64,000 bases of DNA from Streptomyces sp. NBC_01275. Its GTDB lineage: Bacteria > Actinomycetota > Actinomycetes > Streptomycetales > Streptomycetaceae. Both the position numbers and the translations under genes were made by a program. The stretch covers positions 2,046,001 to 2,110,000 of the forward strand of contig NZ_JAPEOZ010000001.1 of assembly GCF_026340655.1 (NCBI RefSeq). The letters run 5' to 3'. Under the pieces are notes generated by a model. It searched no databases. It saw only the letters and a list, made by a program, of their open reading frames with translations, and was not told the DNA's origin. Shown piece by piece: positions 16,395 through 24,782 of the stretch. Within the stretch, counting starts at the first letter, position 1. The number at the start of each line of letters is the position of its first letter.

Positions 16395-17507
16395 TCAGTC
16401 CATCGTCGCCCCGATGGTCGTCGAGCCCGTCGTCAGAAACGTGGTCGTGGGCAGAGTGCCGCTCGAACTACGGGAGTTGTACGTCGTGCTCGCGTCCGTC
16501 GACCTGAACGCCGGCGTCGAGATCCCGGAGTCCCAGTTGTTGCCGGACGAGGTGACCGACGAGCCCTTGCTGACCGAGCCGCCGCCGTTGCTCACGGCGA
16601 GGTTCTTGCCGAGTTTGGCGGAGCTGGTGGCGAAGTAGTAGCCCCACTTGCTGTTGGCGTAGGCGGTGGTGCGGTTGATGACGATCGCGCCGGTGTTGGA
16701 GTTCTCGGTGAATCCGTTTCCGGCGTTTCCCCAGGCGGCGGAGTTGTTGACGACGTGCGCGACGACCTCGCCGTCGCCGCCCAGCTTGTAGCCGTTGCCG
16801 TCGCCCGCGAACGCCGAGTCGGACCAGCGGTTGACGCCGTTGCCGAAGGACCAGGTGTGCTCGACGGTGACGGGCGAGGAGAAGGACCAGAAGTCGATCC
16901 CGTCGTCCGAGTTGTTGTAGAGGCGGGCGCCGGTGATGAGGTTTCCGGTGCCGGAGCCGAACTTGACCGCGACTCCGTCGGCGTTCTCGCCGTGGTTGGC
17001 GGAGTCGTAGTTGCCGTAGCTGTCGATGTTCTTGACCGTGTTGTTCACGGTGCCGTCTCCGGTGAGGGTGAAGCCGGAGTCGCCGCCGTTGATGGTCTTG
17101 ATGTTGTTCCAGTTGGTGCCGGTGCAGGACTGGCAGACGACCGCGCTGTCGGGGGAGTTCTGGAAGGTGATGTTGGAGACGTTCCAGTAGTCCGCGGTGA
17201 GCTTGAAGATCCAGTCGCCGGACGGCAGCGACGATCCGTCGATCTTCACCGTCTCCGAGCCGTACGCCGTGAGGGTGACCGGCGACGACGAGGTGCCGTT
17301 GGCCGTGGACTGGAGGGTGGCGGTCGGGTAGTAGGTGCCGCCTCGGACCTGGATGACCGTGCCGGCGACGGCGTTCTTGATGGCGTTGGACAGGTCGGTG
17401 GAGTTGCTGACGACCACGGTGGCCGCCTGCGCCTGGGTGGGGAGCGCGGCGAGTCCGGCCCCCAGGGTGAGGGCCGCGAGGGCGGCGAGAGCGGTACGAC
17501 GAGACAT
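16395..17507 (-). CDS. Secreted pectate lyase, PL9 family (copy 2)
   Basis: This 370-aa paralogue of the gene at 11494-12648 has a signal peptide (MSRRTALAALAALTLGAGLA to AQA) and a parallel beta-helix. Shared PL9 stretches are VIQVRGGTYYPTATLQ, SETVKIDGSSLPSGDW, GARLYNNSDDGIDFWSFSSP and NGFTENSNTGAIVINRTTAY. A VCQSCTGTNW loop with a Cys pair is found only in this copy. Both copies end in TTFLTTGSTTIG(S/A)TMD. The ATG at 17507 follows AAAGGA. It acts outside the cell on polygalacturonate. Confidence 0.88.
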   Translation of the reverse strand: MSRRTALAALAALTLGAGLAALPTQAQAATVVVSNSTDLSNAIKNAVAGTVIQVRGGTYYPTATLQSTANGTSSSPVTLTAYGSETVKIDGSSLPSGDWIFKLTADYWNVSNITFQNSPDSAVVCQSCTGTNWNNIKTINGGDSGFTLTGDGTVNNTVKNIDSYGNYDSANHGENADGVAVKFGSGTGNLITGARLYNNSDDGIDFWSFSSPVTVEHTWSFGNGVNRWSDSAFAGDGNGYKLGGDGEVVAHVVNNSAAWGNAGNGFTENSNTGAIVINRTTAYANSKWGYYFATSSAKLGKNLAVSNGGGSVSKGSSVTSSGNNWDSGISTPAFRSTDASTTYNSRSSSGTLPTTTFLTTGSTTIGATMD

Positions 17508-17551
17508 GGAGTGCGGGTCCTTTCGTCGTTCGACTGCGGTGGGGGGACGGG

Positions 17552-18754
17552 TCACAGGACGGAGTCGAGCCATGTGAGGACCTCGTCCTGCATGCGGTCG
17601 ACGAAGACATGGCCGAGGTCGGGCCAGGTCTTCAGGTGCAACCGCTCCTCGGCGTGACGCGAACGCCAGACGGTGCGCAGCCTGTCGTGGGCCGTGCGGA
17701 CGCCGTCGGCGGGGAACAGCGGGTCCAGCCCGCCGTTGAAGAACAGCATCGGCCTGGGTGCGGCGATGCTCGCCACGTCGGGGAAGTCGAGGTACCGGGG
17801 AAGCCCCGGGTGGAGCATGTAGTAGGAGGACTGCCCGCGCAGCGTGTTGTTGCCGGGCACCATCATCTCCTTGAGGCCGGTCATCCAGCAGACGGCCGCG
17901 GTGGCCGCGATGTCGTCGCTGAGCGCGGCCGTCTGCCAGGCGCGGAACGCGCCCATGGAGAACCCGACGGCCGCCACCCGCCGCCGGTCCACCCGGTCGA
18001 GCCCGGCGAGGAAACCGGCGGCGCGGGCGTCCTCGCGGGCCATGAGGCCGGCGAGCGAGGAGCCCAGGTGGTAGAAGTTCGAGGCCAGGGCCTGCTGTTG
18101 GTCGTAGGCGAGGGGCCCGCGGTCGCCCCAGCCGAGCGCGTCGGCGACCAGCACCACATAACCCCGCCGGGCCAGTTCGTCGCCGACGAACCGTCCGCTG
18201 AAGTACTTGTCCGTCCAGCCCTGCGCGGAGGCGAGCCGGACGTCGTCGTACCAGGGCCGGACCAGCTTCTCCTTCCCGATGTCGAACTTCGCCCCGTGGT
18301 CGTGCAGGAGCAGCGCCGCGGGGAAGGGTCCGGGCCCGTCGGGGGTGAGGAGGACGGCCCGGACCCGCTCGTGGCGAGTGAGGGAGAGGGTGACCAACTC
18401 GCTCGTGTAGCCGTCCTGTTGACGCCGCTCGCCGAACTCGGGGGCGTACGGCGTCCCGTCCTGCCGTCCGACGATCAGCAGCTCCTCGACCTGGGCGCGG
18501 GCGGCCCGCCGCCAGGCGCGGAAGTCACGGAGGGGGGAGTTTCCCCAGGCCAGGGGGAAGGTCAGCGCGGCCTTGAGGGCGGGGTGGAAGTCGGGCAGCG
18601 GCCCGTCGACGACGGCGGCCTGCGCGCCGGCGACCGCCGGCTCCGCGCCGGGGGCGACTGCCTGCGCGCCGGGGGCGGCGACTCCCCCGGCCAGCAGCGC
18701 GGCCCCACCGCCCGCCACGAAGGCCCGCCGCCCCACCCCCTCACCGACGCCCAT
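17552..18754 (-). CDS. Secreted alpha/beta hydrolase (probable pectin or sugar ester esterase)
   Basis: This 400-aa protein has a twin-arginine-like leader (GRRAFVAGGGAALLAGG) and an alpha/beta hydrolase fold. The nucleophile elbow is GFSMG in VAAVGFSMGAFRAWQ, the acid is likely in FFNGGLDPLFPADG and the His in PDLGHVFVDR. This arrangement resembles the abhydrolase_7 and acetyl-esterase-like families. It overlaps the upstream pectinesterase by 14 bp, so it probably removes acetyl or other esters from pectin. The substrate is an inference. Confidence 0.8.
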   Translation of the reverse strand: MGVGEGVGRRAFVAGGGAALLAGGVAAPGAQAVAPGAEPAVAGAQAAVVDGPLPDFHPALKAALTFPLAWGNSPLRDFRAWRRAARAQVEELLIVGRQDGTPYAPEFGERRQQDGYTSELVTLSLTRHERVRAVLLTPDGPGPFPAALLLHDHGAKFDIGKEKLVRPWYDDVRLASAQGWTDKYFSGRFVGDELARRGYVVLVADALGWGDRGPLAYDQQQALASNFYHLGSSLAGLMAREDARAAGFLAGLDRVDRRRVAAVGFSMGAFRAWQTAALSDDIAATAAVCWMTGLKEMMVPGNNTLRGQSSYYMLHPGLPRYLDFPDVASIAAPRPMLFFNGGLDPLFPADGVRTAHDRLRTVWRSRHAEERLHLKTWPDLGHVFVDRMQDEVLTWLDSVL

Positions 18755-19844
18755 ACGGCCTCCAGTCCCCGAGATAGGTCCGCCGGGTGTGCACGGCCGC
18801 CTCCTCGGCCGTCAGTTGCGGCCGGTTCTCCGGGACCGAGACCACCGCTCCGGGACCGGAGTTGCCGTACTCGTGGAAGCGCATGGTCTGCCAGGGATAG
18901 GCGTCCCGCATGTTGGTGTAGGGGGCCACCGCGTCGATCCCCGGGCCGATCCAGGTGTCCCGCACGACCAGCGAGGGCCAGGCGGTCGTCTCGTACGACG
19001 GCACCCAGGGCCGGGCTATCTTGTACGCCGCGTCCTGTGCCCCCGAGGTGATCCGGCCGCGCAGGGCGAGGAAGCCGTAGGGGTTGGCGCGGGCGGTGGC
19101 GGGGGCGAAGACCATGCCCTTGGGGGTGAAGGCCACGTCCCGCTGGAGGGTGCGGAAGTGACAGGCGTCGAAGACGGACCGGCCCCGACCGAACACGAAG
19201 TCGACGTCTCCCTCGATGTAGCAACGGCGGAAGTACTGCCGGTCGAAGGCGTCCAGCGCGGTGGTGTCCGCGAACAGGGTGTCCTGGTGGGCCAGGAGGC
19301 GGACGTTGTCGAAGTGCGTGCGGTCGCCGGTGACATAGGCGGCCACCGCCTGGGTGCCGGTGATCTCCGGGTGGTCGGCGCGCAGCCAGTCGTTGGCCAG
19401 GGTGAGGTCGCGGACGGTGAGGCCGGGGGCGGCGGAGGTGAAGGTGGCGGAGCCCGCGGTGCCGTAGGTGCCCGAACCGTCGGGCTTCTGGGTGCCGTTG
19501 GCGTTGTCGTACACGAGGACGGCGTCGCGCGGGTCACGGGTGGCGCCGCGCAGGGTCAACTCTCCTGTGGTGGAGGGGATGTTGACGACCTCGCGGTACG
19601 TCCCCGGGTGCACGAGGATCGTCCAGCCCGGCCCGTCGACCCGGTCCACGGCGGCCTGGAGGGAGTCCCCGGCGCGGACGTGCAGGACACGGCGACCGGA
19701 GACGGCGAGGTCGGGAGCCGGAGCCGGAGCGGAAGCGGCGAGGTCGGGAGCCGTACCGGCGAGGGCCGGTGATGTGCCGGCGGCGGCGAGACCCCCGGCC
19801 AGGCCTCCGGTGAGGCCCGCCAGGAGGGTGCGTCTGCGGAGCAT
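18741..19844 (-). CDS. Secreted pectinesterase (CE8)
   Basis: This 367-aa pectin methylesterase has a twin-arginine leader (MLRRRTLLAGLTGGLAGGLAAAG). The CE8 beta-helix motifs are present: GTQAVAAY (Gln), LLAHQDTLFAD (first catalytic Asp), IEGDVDFVFGRG (second Asp) and KIARPWVPS (Arg). Methyl-ester removal prepares homogalacturonan for pectate lyases. The ATG at 19844 has GGGGGAG 7 bp upstream and lies one base after the stop of another pectinesterase gene. Confidence 0.92.
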   Translation of the reverse strand: MLRRRTLLAGLTGGLAGGLAAAGTSPALAGTAPDLAASAPAPAPDLAVSGRRVLHVRAGDSLQAAVDRVDGPGWTILVHPGTYREVVNIPSTTGELTLRGATRDPRDAVLVYDNANGTQKPDGSGTYGTAGSATFTSAAPGLTVRDLTLANDWLRADHPEITGTQAVAAYVTGDRTHFDNVRLLAHQDTLFADTTALDAFDRQYFRRCYIEGDVDFVFGRGRSVFDACHFRTLQRDVAFTPKGMVFAPATARANPYGFLALRGRITSGAQDAAYKIARPWVPSYETTAWPSLVVRDTWIGPGIDAVAPYTNMRDAYPWQTMRFHEYGNSGPGAVVSVPENRPQLTAEEAAVHTRRTYLGDWRPYGRR

Positions 19845-19845
19845 G

Positions 19846-20985
19846 TCAGCACTCCCCCTTCCAGGGCTCCCAGTCGCCCAGATAGGCCGCACGGGTCGCC
19901 GACTCGGCCTGTTCTGCGGTGAGTTGGGGTCGGTTCTCCGGCACGGTGATCCGCGCGCCCGGCCCGGTGTTGCGGTACTCGGCGAACCGCTGGCTCTGCC
20001 AGGGGAAGGAGGCCGACATGTTCGTGTAGGGCGCGACCGCGTCGATGCCGGCGTCGAGGCGCGTGTCCCGGACGGTGAGCATGGGGCGGGCGGTGGTGTC
20101 GGAGCTGGGGACCCAGGGGCGGGCCAACTTGTAGGCGCTGTCCGGGGCTTCACTGCTGACCTGGCTCCTGGCCACCAGGTAGCCGCGCGGGTTGGCGCCC
20201 GCCGTGGAGGGGGCGAAGACGAAGCCGTAGGGGGCGGCGGCCAGGTCGGTGCGGTCGAGGGTGCGGAAGCGGCACTGCTCGTAGACGGCGGTGGCCCGGC
20301 CGAAGACGAAGTCGACGTCACCCTCGACGTAGCAGTGCGCGTAGTACTGCCGGGCGAAGGCGGCGAGGGCGATCGAGTCGGCGTACAGGGTGTCCTGGTG
20401 GCCGAGGAAGCGGCAGTGGTGGAAGGCGGACCGGTCGCCCTGGACCTTGATCGCGACGGCCTGGGTGCCGGTGATCTCGGGGTGGTCGGCGCGCAGCCAG
20501 TCGTTGGCGAAGGTGATCCAGCGGGCGGTGAAGCCGTCGGCCTGCACGGTCGTGGTGGCCGACCCGGTGGTGCCGTAGGTGCCGCCGCCGGGCTTGGCGG
20601 TGCCGGCCGCGTTGTCGTAGACGATCACCACGTCACGGGGGTCCTCGGCGGCGCCGATCCAGGTCGCCTCGGTGCGGGTGACGTCGAGGGCGACCGTCTC
20701 GCGGTAGACGCCGGGCGCGAGGACCAGCGTCCAGCCGCTGCCGGTCGTGGCGGCGACGGCGTCCCGGACGGCAGTGAAGTCGCCCCGGCCCTGGGGGTCG
20801 ACGTACAGGGTCTGGGGGGTGAGGCGGGCGGCCGGGGCGCCGTAGCGGCCGAACGGGCGCCTCGGCTTCGCGGCGGCAGCTCGCGCGGGCGCGGCGGCCA
20901 GGGTGAGGGCGGCGGCCGTGCCGGCGGCCGCCGCCAGGATTCCCCGTCTGGACAGGGGGAGTTCGGGGTGCTGGGGCGAGGGCAT
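19846..20985 (-). CDS. Secreted pectinesterase (CE8), second copy
   Basis: This 379-aa pectin methylesterase has the leader LSRRGILAAAAGTAAALTLAA and the CE8 motifs GTQAVAIK, FLGHQDTLYAD, VEGDVDFVFGRA and KLARPWVPS. It is about as long as its downstream neighbour and is similar along its length, with shared NDWLRADHPEITGTQAVA and IDAVAPYTNM stretches, so the two look like a tandem duplication that then diverged. A strong hairpin at 21023-21053 separates it from the upstream PL1 gene. Confidence 0.92.
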   Translation of the reverse strand: MPSPQHPELPLSRRGILAAAAGTAAALTLAAAPARAAAAKPRRPFGRYGAPAARLTPQTLYVDPQGRGDFTAVRDAVAATTGSGWTLVLAPGVYRETVALDVTRTEATWIGAAEDPRDVVIVYDNAAGTAKPGGGTYGTTGSATTTVQADGFTARWITFANDWLRADHPEITGTQAVAIKVQGDRSAFHHCRFLGHQDTLYADSIALAAFARQYYAHCYVEGDVDFVFGRATAVYEQCRFRTLDRTDLAAAPYGFVFAPSTAGANPRGYLVARSQVSSEAPDSAYKLARPWVPSSDTTARPMLTVRDTRLDAGIDAVAPYTNMSASFPWQSQRFAEYRNTGPGARITVPENRPQLTAEQAESATRAAYLGDWEPWKGEC

Positions 20986-21022
20986 GCGGGTGCTCCTTGG
21001 CAGTGCGGCTCTCTGCTGAGGG

Positions 21023-21053
21023 GGCCGGGGCGGCGACGGACGCCGCCCCGGCC
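21023..21053. terminator. Terminator hairpin between PL1 and pectinesterase genes
   Basis: A perfect 13-bp stem, GGCCGGGGCGGCG at 21023-21035 with CGCCGCCCCGGCC at 21041-21053, has a 5-base loop. It lies after the PL1 stop at 21068 in the direction of transcription. The downstream esterase genes therefore probably depend on read-through or their own promoter. Confidence 0.8.
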
Positions 21054-21067
21054 GTCGTACGGGAGGC

Positions 21068-22399
21068 TCAGCCCAGGCGTCCCGCGCCCGCGCCGCAGTC
21101 GACGATCCGGGGAACGGACCCGGCGGGGTCGACCTTGGTGCGCAGGGTGGGCGTCCAGCCCGCGCCGGACTGCAGGACCTCGGCCGGGATCTCCGCGTTG
21201 TGGACGGCGATCAGGTCGGTCGGCGTGCCGTTGACGTAGTTGTCGTCGGCGGTGAGCGGGGACACGTTCCACCGCTTCAGCACCTTGCCGACGACGACCC
21301 CGGTCGGCAGCGTGAACGCGTTGTGCTCGGCGACCAGTTGGGACTCCTTGCCGATGCCGAAGCTGTAGGCGTAGGAGTCGTTGCCGACGAAGTGGTTGTT
21401 GTAGGAGTCCACTTGGCCGAAGCGGACCCGGGGCGCGCGCTCGACGAGGTTCGAGAACAGGTTGTGGTGGAAGGTCACCTTGAGGTGTCCCCGGTCGCCG
21501 GCCGCGGTCGACTCGCTGTCGCTGTTGCCGATGAGGATCGTCTTGTCGTGCTCGGTGAAGACGTTCCAGGAAGCGGTGACGAGATCCGCGCCGCGGACGA
21601 TGTCCAGCTCGCCGTCGTGCTGCTGGTAGAGCATGCCGAAGTAGGTGGGCGCGGCGCTGTCGGGGTGGGTGCCGTCGCTGAAGGTGTTGTGGTCGAGCCA
21701 CACATGGGTGGCCCCGTACACGACGGCGGTGTCGTACTCGGAGTTCCAGTTGCCGTTGGCGCCGTCGGTCGGGTCCCACTGCGGGAAGCAGTCGATGGGG
21801 CTCTCGAAGGCGAGGTTGCGGATGATGATGTTGTCGACGGCCTTGATCTGCAGGCTGACGCCCTTGAACCCGGCGTTCCTGCCGATGCCGACGATGGTGG
21901 TGTTGGCGGGGATGTTCGCCTTGATGGCCTTGTCCTGCGCGGCGGCGGAGGCGCGCCGCAGTCCCTCGGGGCTGTCGTCGGGCTCGGCGCCGAGGTCGGT
22001 GTCCAGCCCCCAGGCCTCCGGCGAGTACTTCGCCAGGTAGGCGTCGAAGTCGTAGCCCGGCGCGGCGAACGCGTCGCATCCCTCCGCGACGGCGTCGATG
22101 ACGCCCTTCACTCTGATGATCTTGGGCGCGCTGCCGCCGGCGGCGAGGGCGGCCTTGAACTCGTCCCAGGTGGTGACGGTGTACACGTGGTCGGCGTCGG
22201 CCGCCGCCCCGCCCGTCGTCCCGGTCCCGTACGAGGCCCAGCCGTCGTTCGCGCCGAGGACCTGCCGGCCGAGGTCACGGGAGGCGGAGCGGGACGGGGA
22301 ATCGGCTTGGGCGGGCGCCGTTGCGGCGACGGACAGCACCAGCGCGGTGCATCCCACCAGGGCAGCTGTGACACGTCCATGACATTTCTGTGTACGCAC
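21068..22399 (-). CDS. Secreted pectate lyase, PL1 family
   Basis: This 443-aa protein has a Sec signal peptide (ending APAQA) and a PL1 parallel beta-helix. Characteristic pieces are GWASYGTGTTGG, IRVKGVID, TTIVGIGRNAGFKGVSLQI, NIIIRNLAFE, HVWLDHNTFSDG (calcium region) and VERAPRVRFGQVDSYNN, which holds the expected catalytic Arg. It cleaves demethylated homogalacturonan. A related PL1 lies at 30473-31759. Confidence 0.92.
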   Translation of the reverse strand: MRTQKCHGRVTAALVGCTALVLSVAATAPAQADSPSRSASRDLGRQVLGANDGWASYGTGTTGGAAADADHVYTVTTWDEFKAALAAGGSAPKIIRVKGVIDAVAEGCDAFAAPGYDFDAYLAKYSPEAWGLDTDLGAEPDDSPEGLRRASAAAQDKAIKANIPANTTIVGIGRNAGFKGVSLQIKAVDNIIIRNLAFESPIDCFPQWDPTDGANGNWNSEYDTAVVYGATHVWLDHNTFSDGTHPDSAAPTYFGMLYQQHDGELDIVRGADLVTASWNVFTEHDKTILIGNSDSESTAAGDRGHLKVTFHHNLFSNLVERAPRVRFGQVDSYNNHFVGNDSYAYSFGIGKESQLVAEHNAFTLPTGVVVGKVLKRWNVSPLTADDNYVNGTPTDLIAVHNAEIPAEVLQSGAGWTPTLRTKVDPAGSVPRIVDCGAGAGRLG

Positions 22400-22417
22400 G
22401 GTGCGGCTCTCCTCTTG

Positions 22418-23215
22418 TTACGACAGCGGTTGCGGCCAGGTGATCCAGGACGTGGGGATCTCGTCGTCCAGCCGGACGACGTCACGCGGCGCGAGCACCC
22501 GCGTGCGCAGCAACTCCCGCACCACGAGCCGTGCCACGGCGATCGCACCCGGCGGATTGAAGTGCGTGTTGTCCTGCTCGGTCTCGGTCCAGTTGAAGTA
22601 CGTCTTCGTCTCCTCGACCCCCAGCTCCTGCCACAGCGCGAGCGACAGCGCCTGGATGTCGAGCAGCGCCACCCGCTCCTCCTCGGCGAGCGCGCGCATC
22701 GCCGCCGGGTAGTCGCCGTGCGTCGGCAGGGCGTTGCCGTCGGCGTCGAACCTGCGGCGCTCGACGGCGGTGGCGAGCACGGGCCGCGCCCCCTTCGCCC
22801 GCGCGCCGTCGAGGTACATCCGCAGGTAGTCCTGGTACGTCGTCCAGGGCTCGGTGTACCGAACGGGGTCCGCGCTCTTCTCGTCGTTGTGCGCGAACTG
22901 GACGAGCAGGAAGTCGCCGGGCCGGATCGCGGCGAGGATCGCGTCCAGCCGCCCCTCGTCCACGAAGCTCTTGGAACTCCGGCCGTTCACAGCGTGGTTG
23001 GCGACCGGCCGATCCCCGCACAGAAAGAACGGCAACGCCATGCCCCATCCGGTCTCGGGCGCGGCGTCGGAGTACTTCTGGGCGGCGGTGGAGTCGCCGG
23101 CGAGGAAAAGGGTGCGGGGCCGGTGCGCGGAAGCACGCGCGGGAGCGGTTCCCGCAACACCGAGAGGAATGGCGGCAAGGGCCGCCGAAGTGACCTGTCT
23201 ACGGGTAAGGGACAC
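22418..23215 (-). CDS. Secreted rhamnogalacturonan acetylesterase (CE12, SGNH hydrolase)
   Basis: This 265-aa protein has a twin-arginine leader (LTRRQVTSAALAAIPLG) and the four SGNH blocks: LFLAGDSTAA (Ser), NHAVNGRSSKSF (Gly), LVQFAHNDEKS (Asn) and QDNTHFNPPGA (Asp/His). This pattern and length are those of CE12 rhamnogalacturonan acetylesterases, which deacetylate RG-I and RG-II. The GTG start at 23215 follows GAGAGGTG. The gene lies 18 bp upstream of the PL1 gene in the same direction. Confidence 0.9.
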   Translation of the reverse strand: MSLTRRQVTSAALAAIPLGVAGTAPARASAHRPRTLFLAGDSTAAQKYSDAAPETGWGMALPFFLCGDRPVANHAVNGRSSKSFVDEGRLDAILAAIRPGDFLLVQFAHNDEKSADPVRYTEPWTTYQDYLRMYLDGARAKGARPVLATAVERRRFDADGNALPTHGDYPAAMRALAEEERVALLDIQALSLALWQELGVEETKTYFNWTETEQDNTHFNPPGAIAVARLVVRELLRTRVLAPRDVVRLDDEIPTSWITWPQPLS

Positions 23216-23227
23216 GATGGTGCACCT

Positions 23228-23242
23228 CTCAACAGGGTTGAG
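23228..23242. promoter_or_regulatory. Small perfect palindrome upstream of the CE12 gene
   Basis: CTCAAC-AGG-GTTGAG is a perfect 6+3+6 inverted repeat 13 bp before the start codon, just upstream of the ribosome binding site. It could be an operator or a small leader hairpin. No second copy was noticed in the window. Confidence 0.35.
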
Positions 23243-23256
23243 TGAATGTGCCTTTC

Positions 23257-23330
23257 AAGGGCGTGGGGCTGTATCGATATGCGGCTCCGCCGCGTGGGCG
23301 CGCCCAGCCGCAGCCGGTCCGCGGCCGCCG
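23257..23330. repeat. Dispersed Streptomyces intergenic repeat, copy 2
   Basis: This copy shares GTATCGATATGCGGCTCCGC plus CGCGTGGGCGCG with 1737-1771. It sits between the CE12 gene and the sugar-binding protein gene. It is non-coding and of unknown role. Confidence 0.65.
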
Positions 23331-23378
23331 TACGACCTGACAACCCCGGACCGACCGCACACGGTTCAACCAGCGGAG

Positions 23379-24719
23379 CTATCCGTGGTTCTTCTTCCAG
23401 TCGGCCTGCGCAGCGTTCAGCTGCTCGGCGAGCGTGTCCAGGAATTCCTTCGCGCTCATCTTCCCGAGCAGCACCTTCTGGTAGTTCGGCTCGTTGTCGG
23501 CCTTGGAGATGGTGTTCCAGTCGGGCAGGTAGTACGGCATCTGCACGATCTTCGTAGTGGCCCCGTTCAGCGCCTCCGCGGCCAGCTTGGTCGGCTCGGA
23601 CTGCTGGATCCAGGCGTCCTTCGCCGCGTCGGTGTTCGCCGGGACCTGGCCCGCGGACTCGTTGAACTTGGAGTTCTCCGCGGCCGAGACGGCGAACTCG
23701 ATGAACTTCCAGGCAGCCGTCTTGTTCTTGCTGGACTTGAACAGGCTCAGCCCGTCGACCGGGTTGGAGATCTGCACGCGGGTGCCGTCGTCCGCCGTCG
23801 GGTTCGGAATGCCCTTGAACTTGTCCGCGCCCAGCGCCTTGAGATGGTCCTGGTAGGAGCCCAGGTTGTGGCTCAGCATGCCGATCGTGCCGCTGTCCCA
23901 CTGGGCGACCATCTTGGTGAAGTCGTTGTTGACGTCGGCGGACGGGGTGTCCTTCTTGTACAGCGCGACGTACTTCTCCAGGGCCGCCACGTTCTTCGGG
24001 TCGTTGACCGTGGTCTTCTCGCCGTTCCAGAACGAGGTGATGCCGGTCTGGCCGTACACCGCGTCCAGCGCCGGCGCGATGGATCCCTCGCCGCCGCGGA
24101 TGGTGAACCCGAACTTGTTCTTGCCCTTGTCGGTGAGCTTGTCGGCGGCCGCGTAGAACTTCGACCAGGTGGTCGGGGCGTCGAGCCCGGCCGCCTCGAA
24201 CAGGTCCGTCCGGTACCACAATGTGCCGTTGTTGGCGGAGGTCGGCACCTGGTACAGCGCGTCTCCGCCACCGGCCGACTTGCTGACGTCGAGCAGGTTC
24301 TGGCTCAGCTTGCCGTTCAGCGGGCTCTTGGCGAGCCGGCTGTCCAGCGGCTCCAGCGCGCCCTGGACGGCGACCTCGGCGAGCACCGCGGTGCCCACAC
24401 CGCCGACGTCGGGCAGGCCGCCGCCCTGGATCGCGGTGTCGTACTTGGACTGGGCGCTCGCCGCGGGAATGCCGACGTACTTGACCTTGATGTCCGGGTA
24501 CTTCTTCTCGAAGTCGGCGATGACCTGCTTCCAGATGTCGGTGCGGACACCGCCGTTGTTGTCCCAGAAGGTGATCTCGCCCTTGCCGGAGCCCTCGTTG
24601 CCCTTGTCCCCCGCCGCGCCGCTGCCGTCGTCGCCGCAGGCGGTGGCGGTCAGCGCGAGCACGGAGCCCAGGGCGACGGCCATGGCGGCGCGCCTGCTTC
24701 TGCGGATGCTGCTCTTCAT
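23379..24719 (-). CDS. ABC transporter sugar-binding lipoprotein
   Basis: This 446-aa extracellular solute-binding protein has a lipoprotein signal peptide with lipobox LTATAC and Cys at about residue 28. The mature family-1 binding-protein fold is visible (ITFWDNNGGVRTDIWKQVIADFEKKYPDIKVKYV, and PTTWSKFYAAADKLTDKGKNKFGF). It probably captures oligogalacturonides or other pectin fragments. The likely partner permeases lie 8 kb upstream at 31846-33677, and no ATPase gene is present; Streptomyces often use the shared ATPase MsiK. Confidence 0.9.
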   Translation of the reverse strand: MKSSIRRSRRAAMAVALGSVLALTATACGDDGSGAAGDKGNEGSGKGEITFWDNNGGVRTDIWKQVIADFEKKYPDIKVKYVGIPAASAQSKYDTAIQGGGLPDVGGVGTAVLAEVAVQGALEPLDSRLAKSPLNGKLSQNLLDVSKSAGGGDALYQVPTSANNGTLWYRTDLFEAAGLDAPTTWSKFYAAADKLTDKGKNKFGFTIRGGEGSIAPALDAVYGQTGITSFWNGEKTTVNDPKNVAALEKYVALYKKDTPSADVNNDFTKMVAQWDSGTIGMLSHNLGSYQDHLKALGADKFKGIPNPTADDGTRVQISNPVDGLSLFKSSKNKTAAWKFIEFAVSAAENSKFNESAGQVPANTDAAKDAWIQQSEPTKLAAEALNGATTKIVQMPYYLPDWNTISKADNEPNYQKVLLGKMSAKEFLDTLAEQLNAAQADWKKNHG

Positions 24720-24782
24720 GTGGTCGGCTCTCTTCTTCTGGATCCGGAGATACGGAGTTACGGCTATGAAGTTGTAGGGGGG

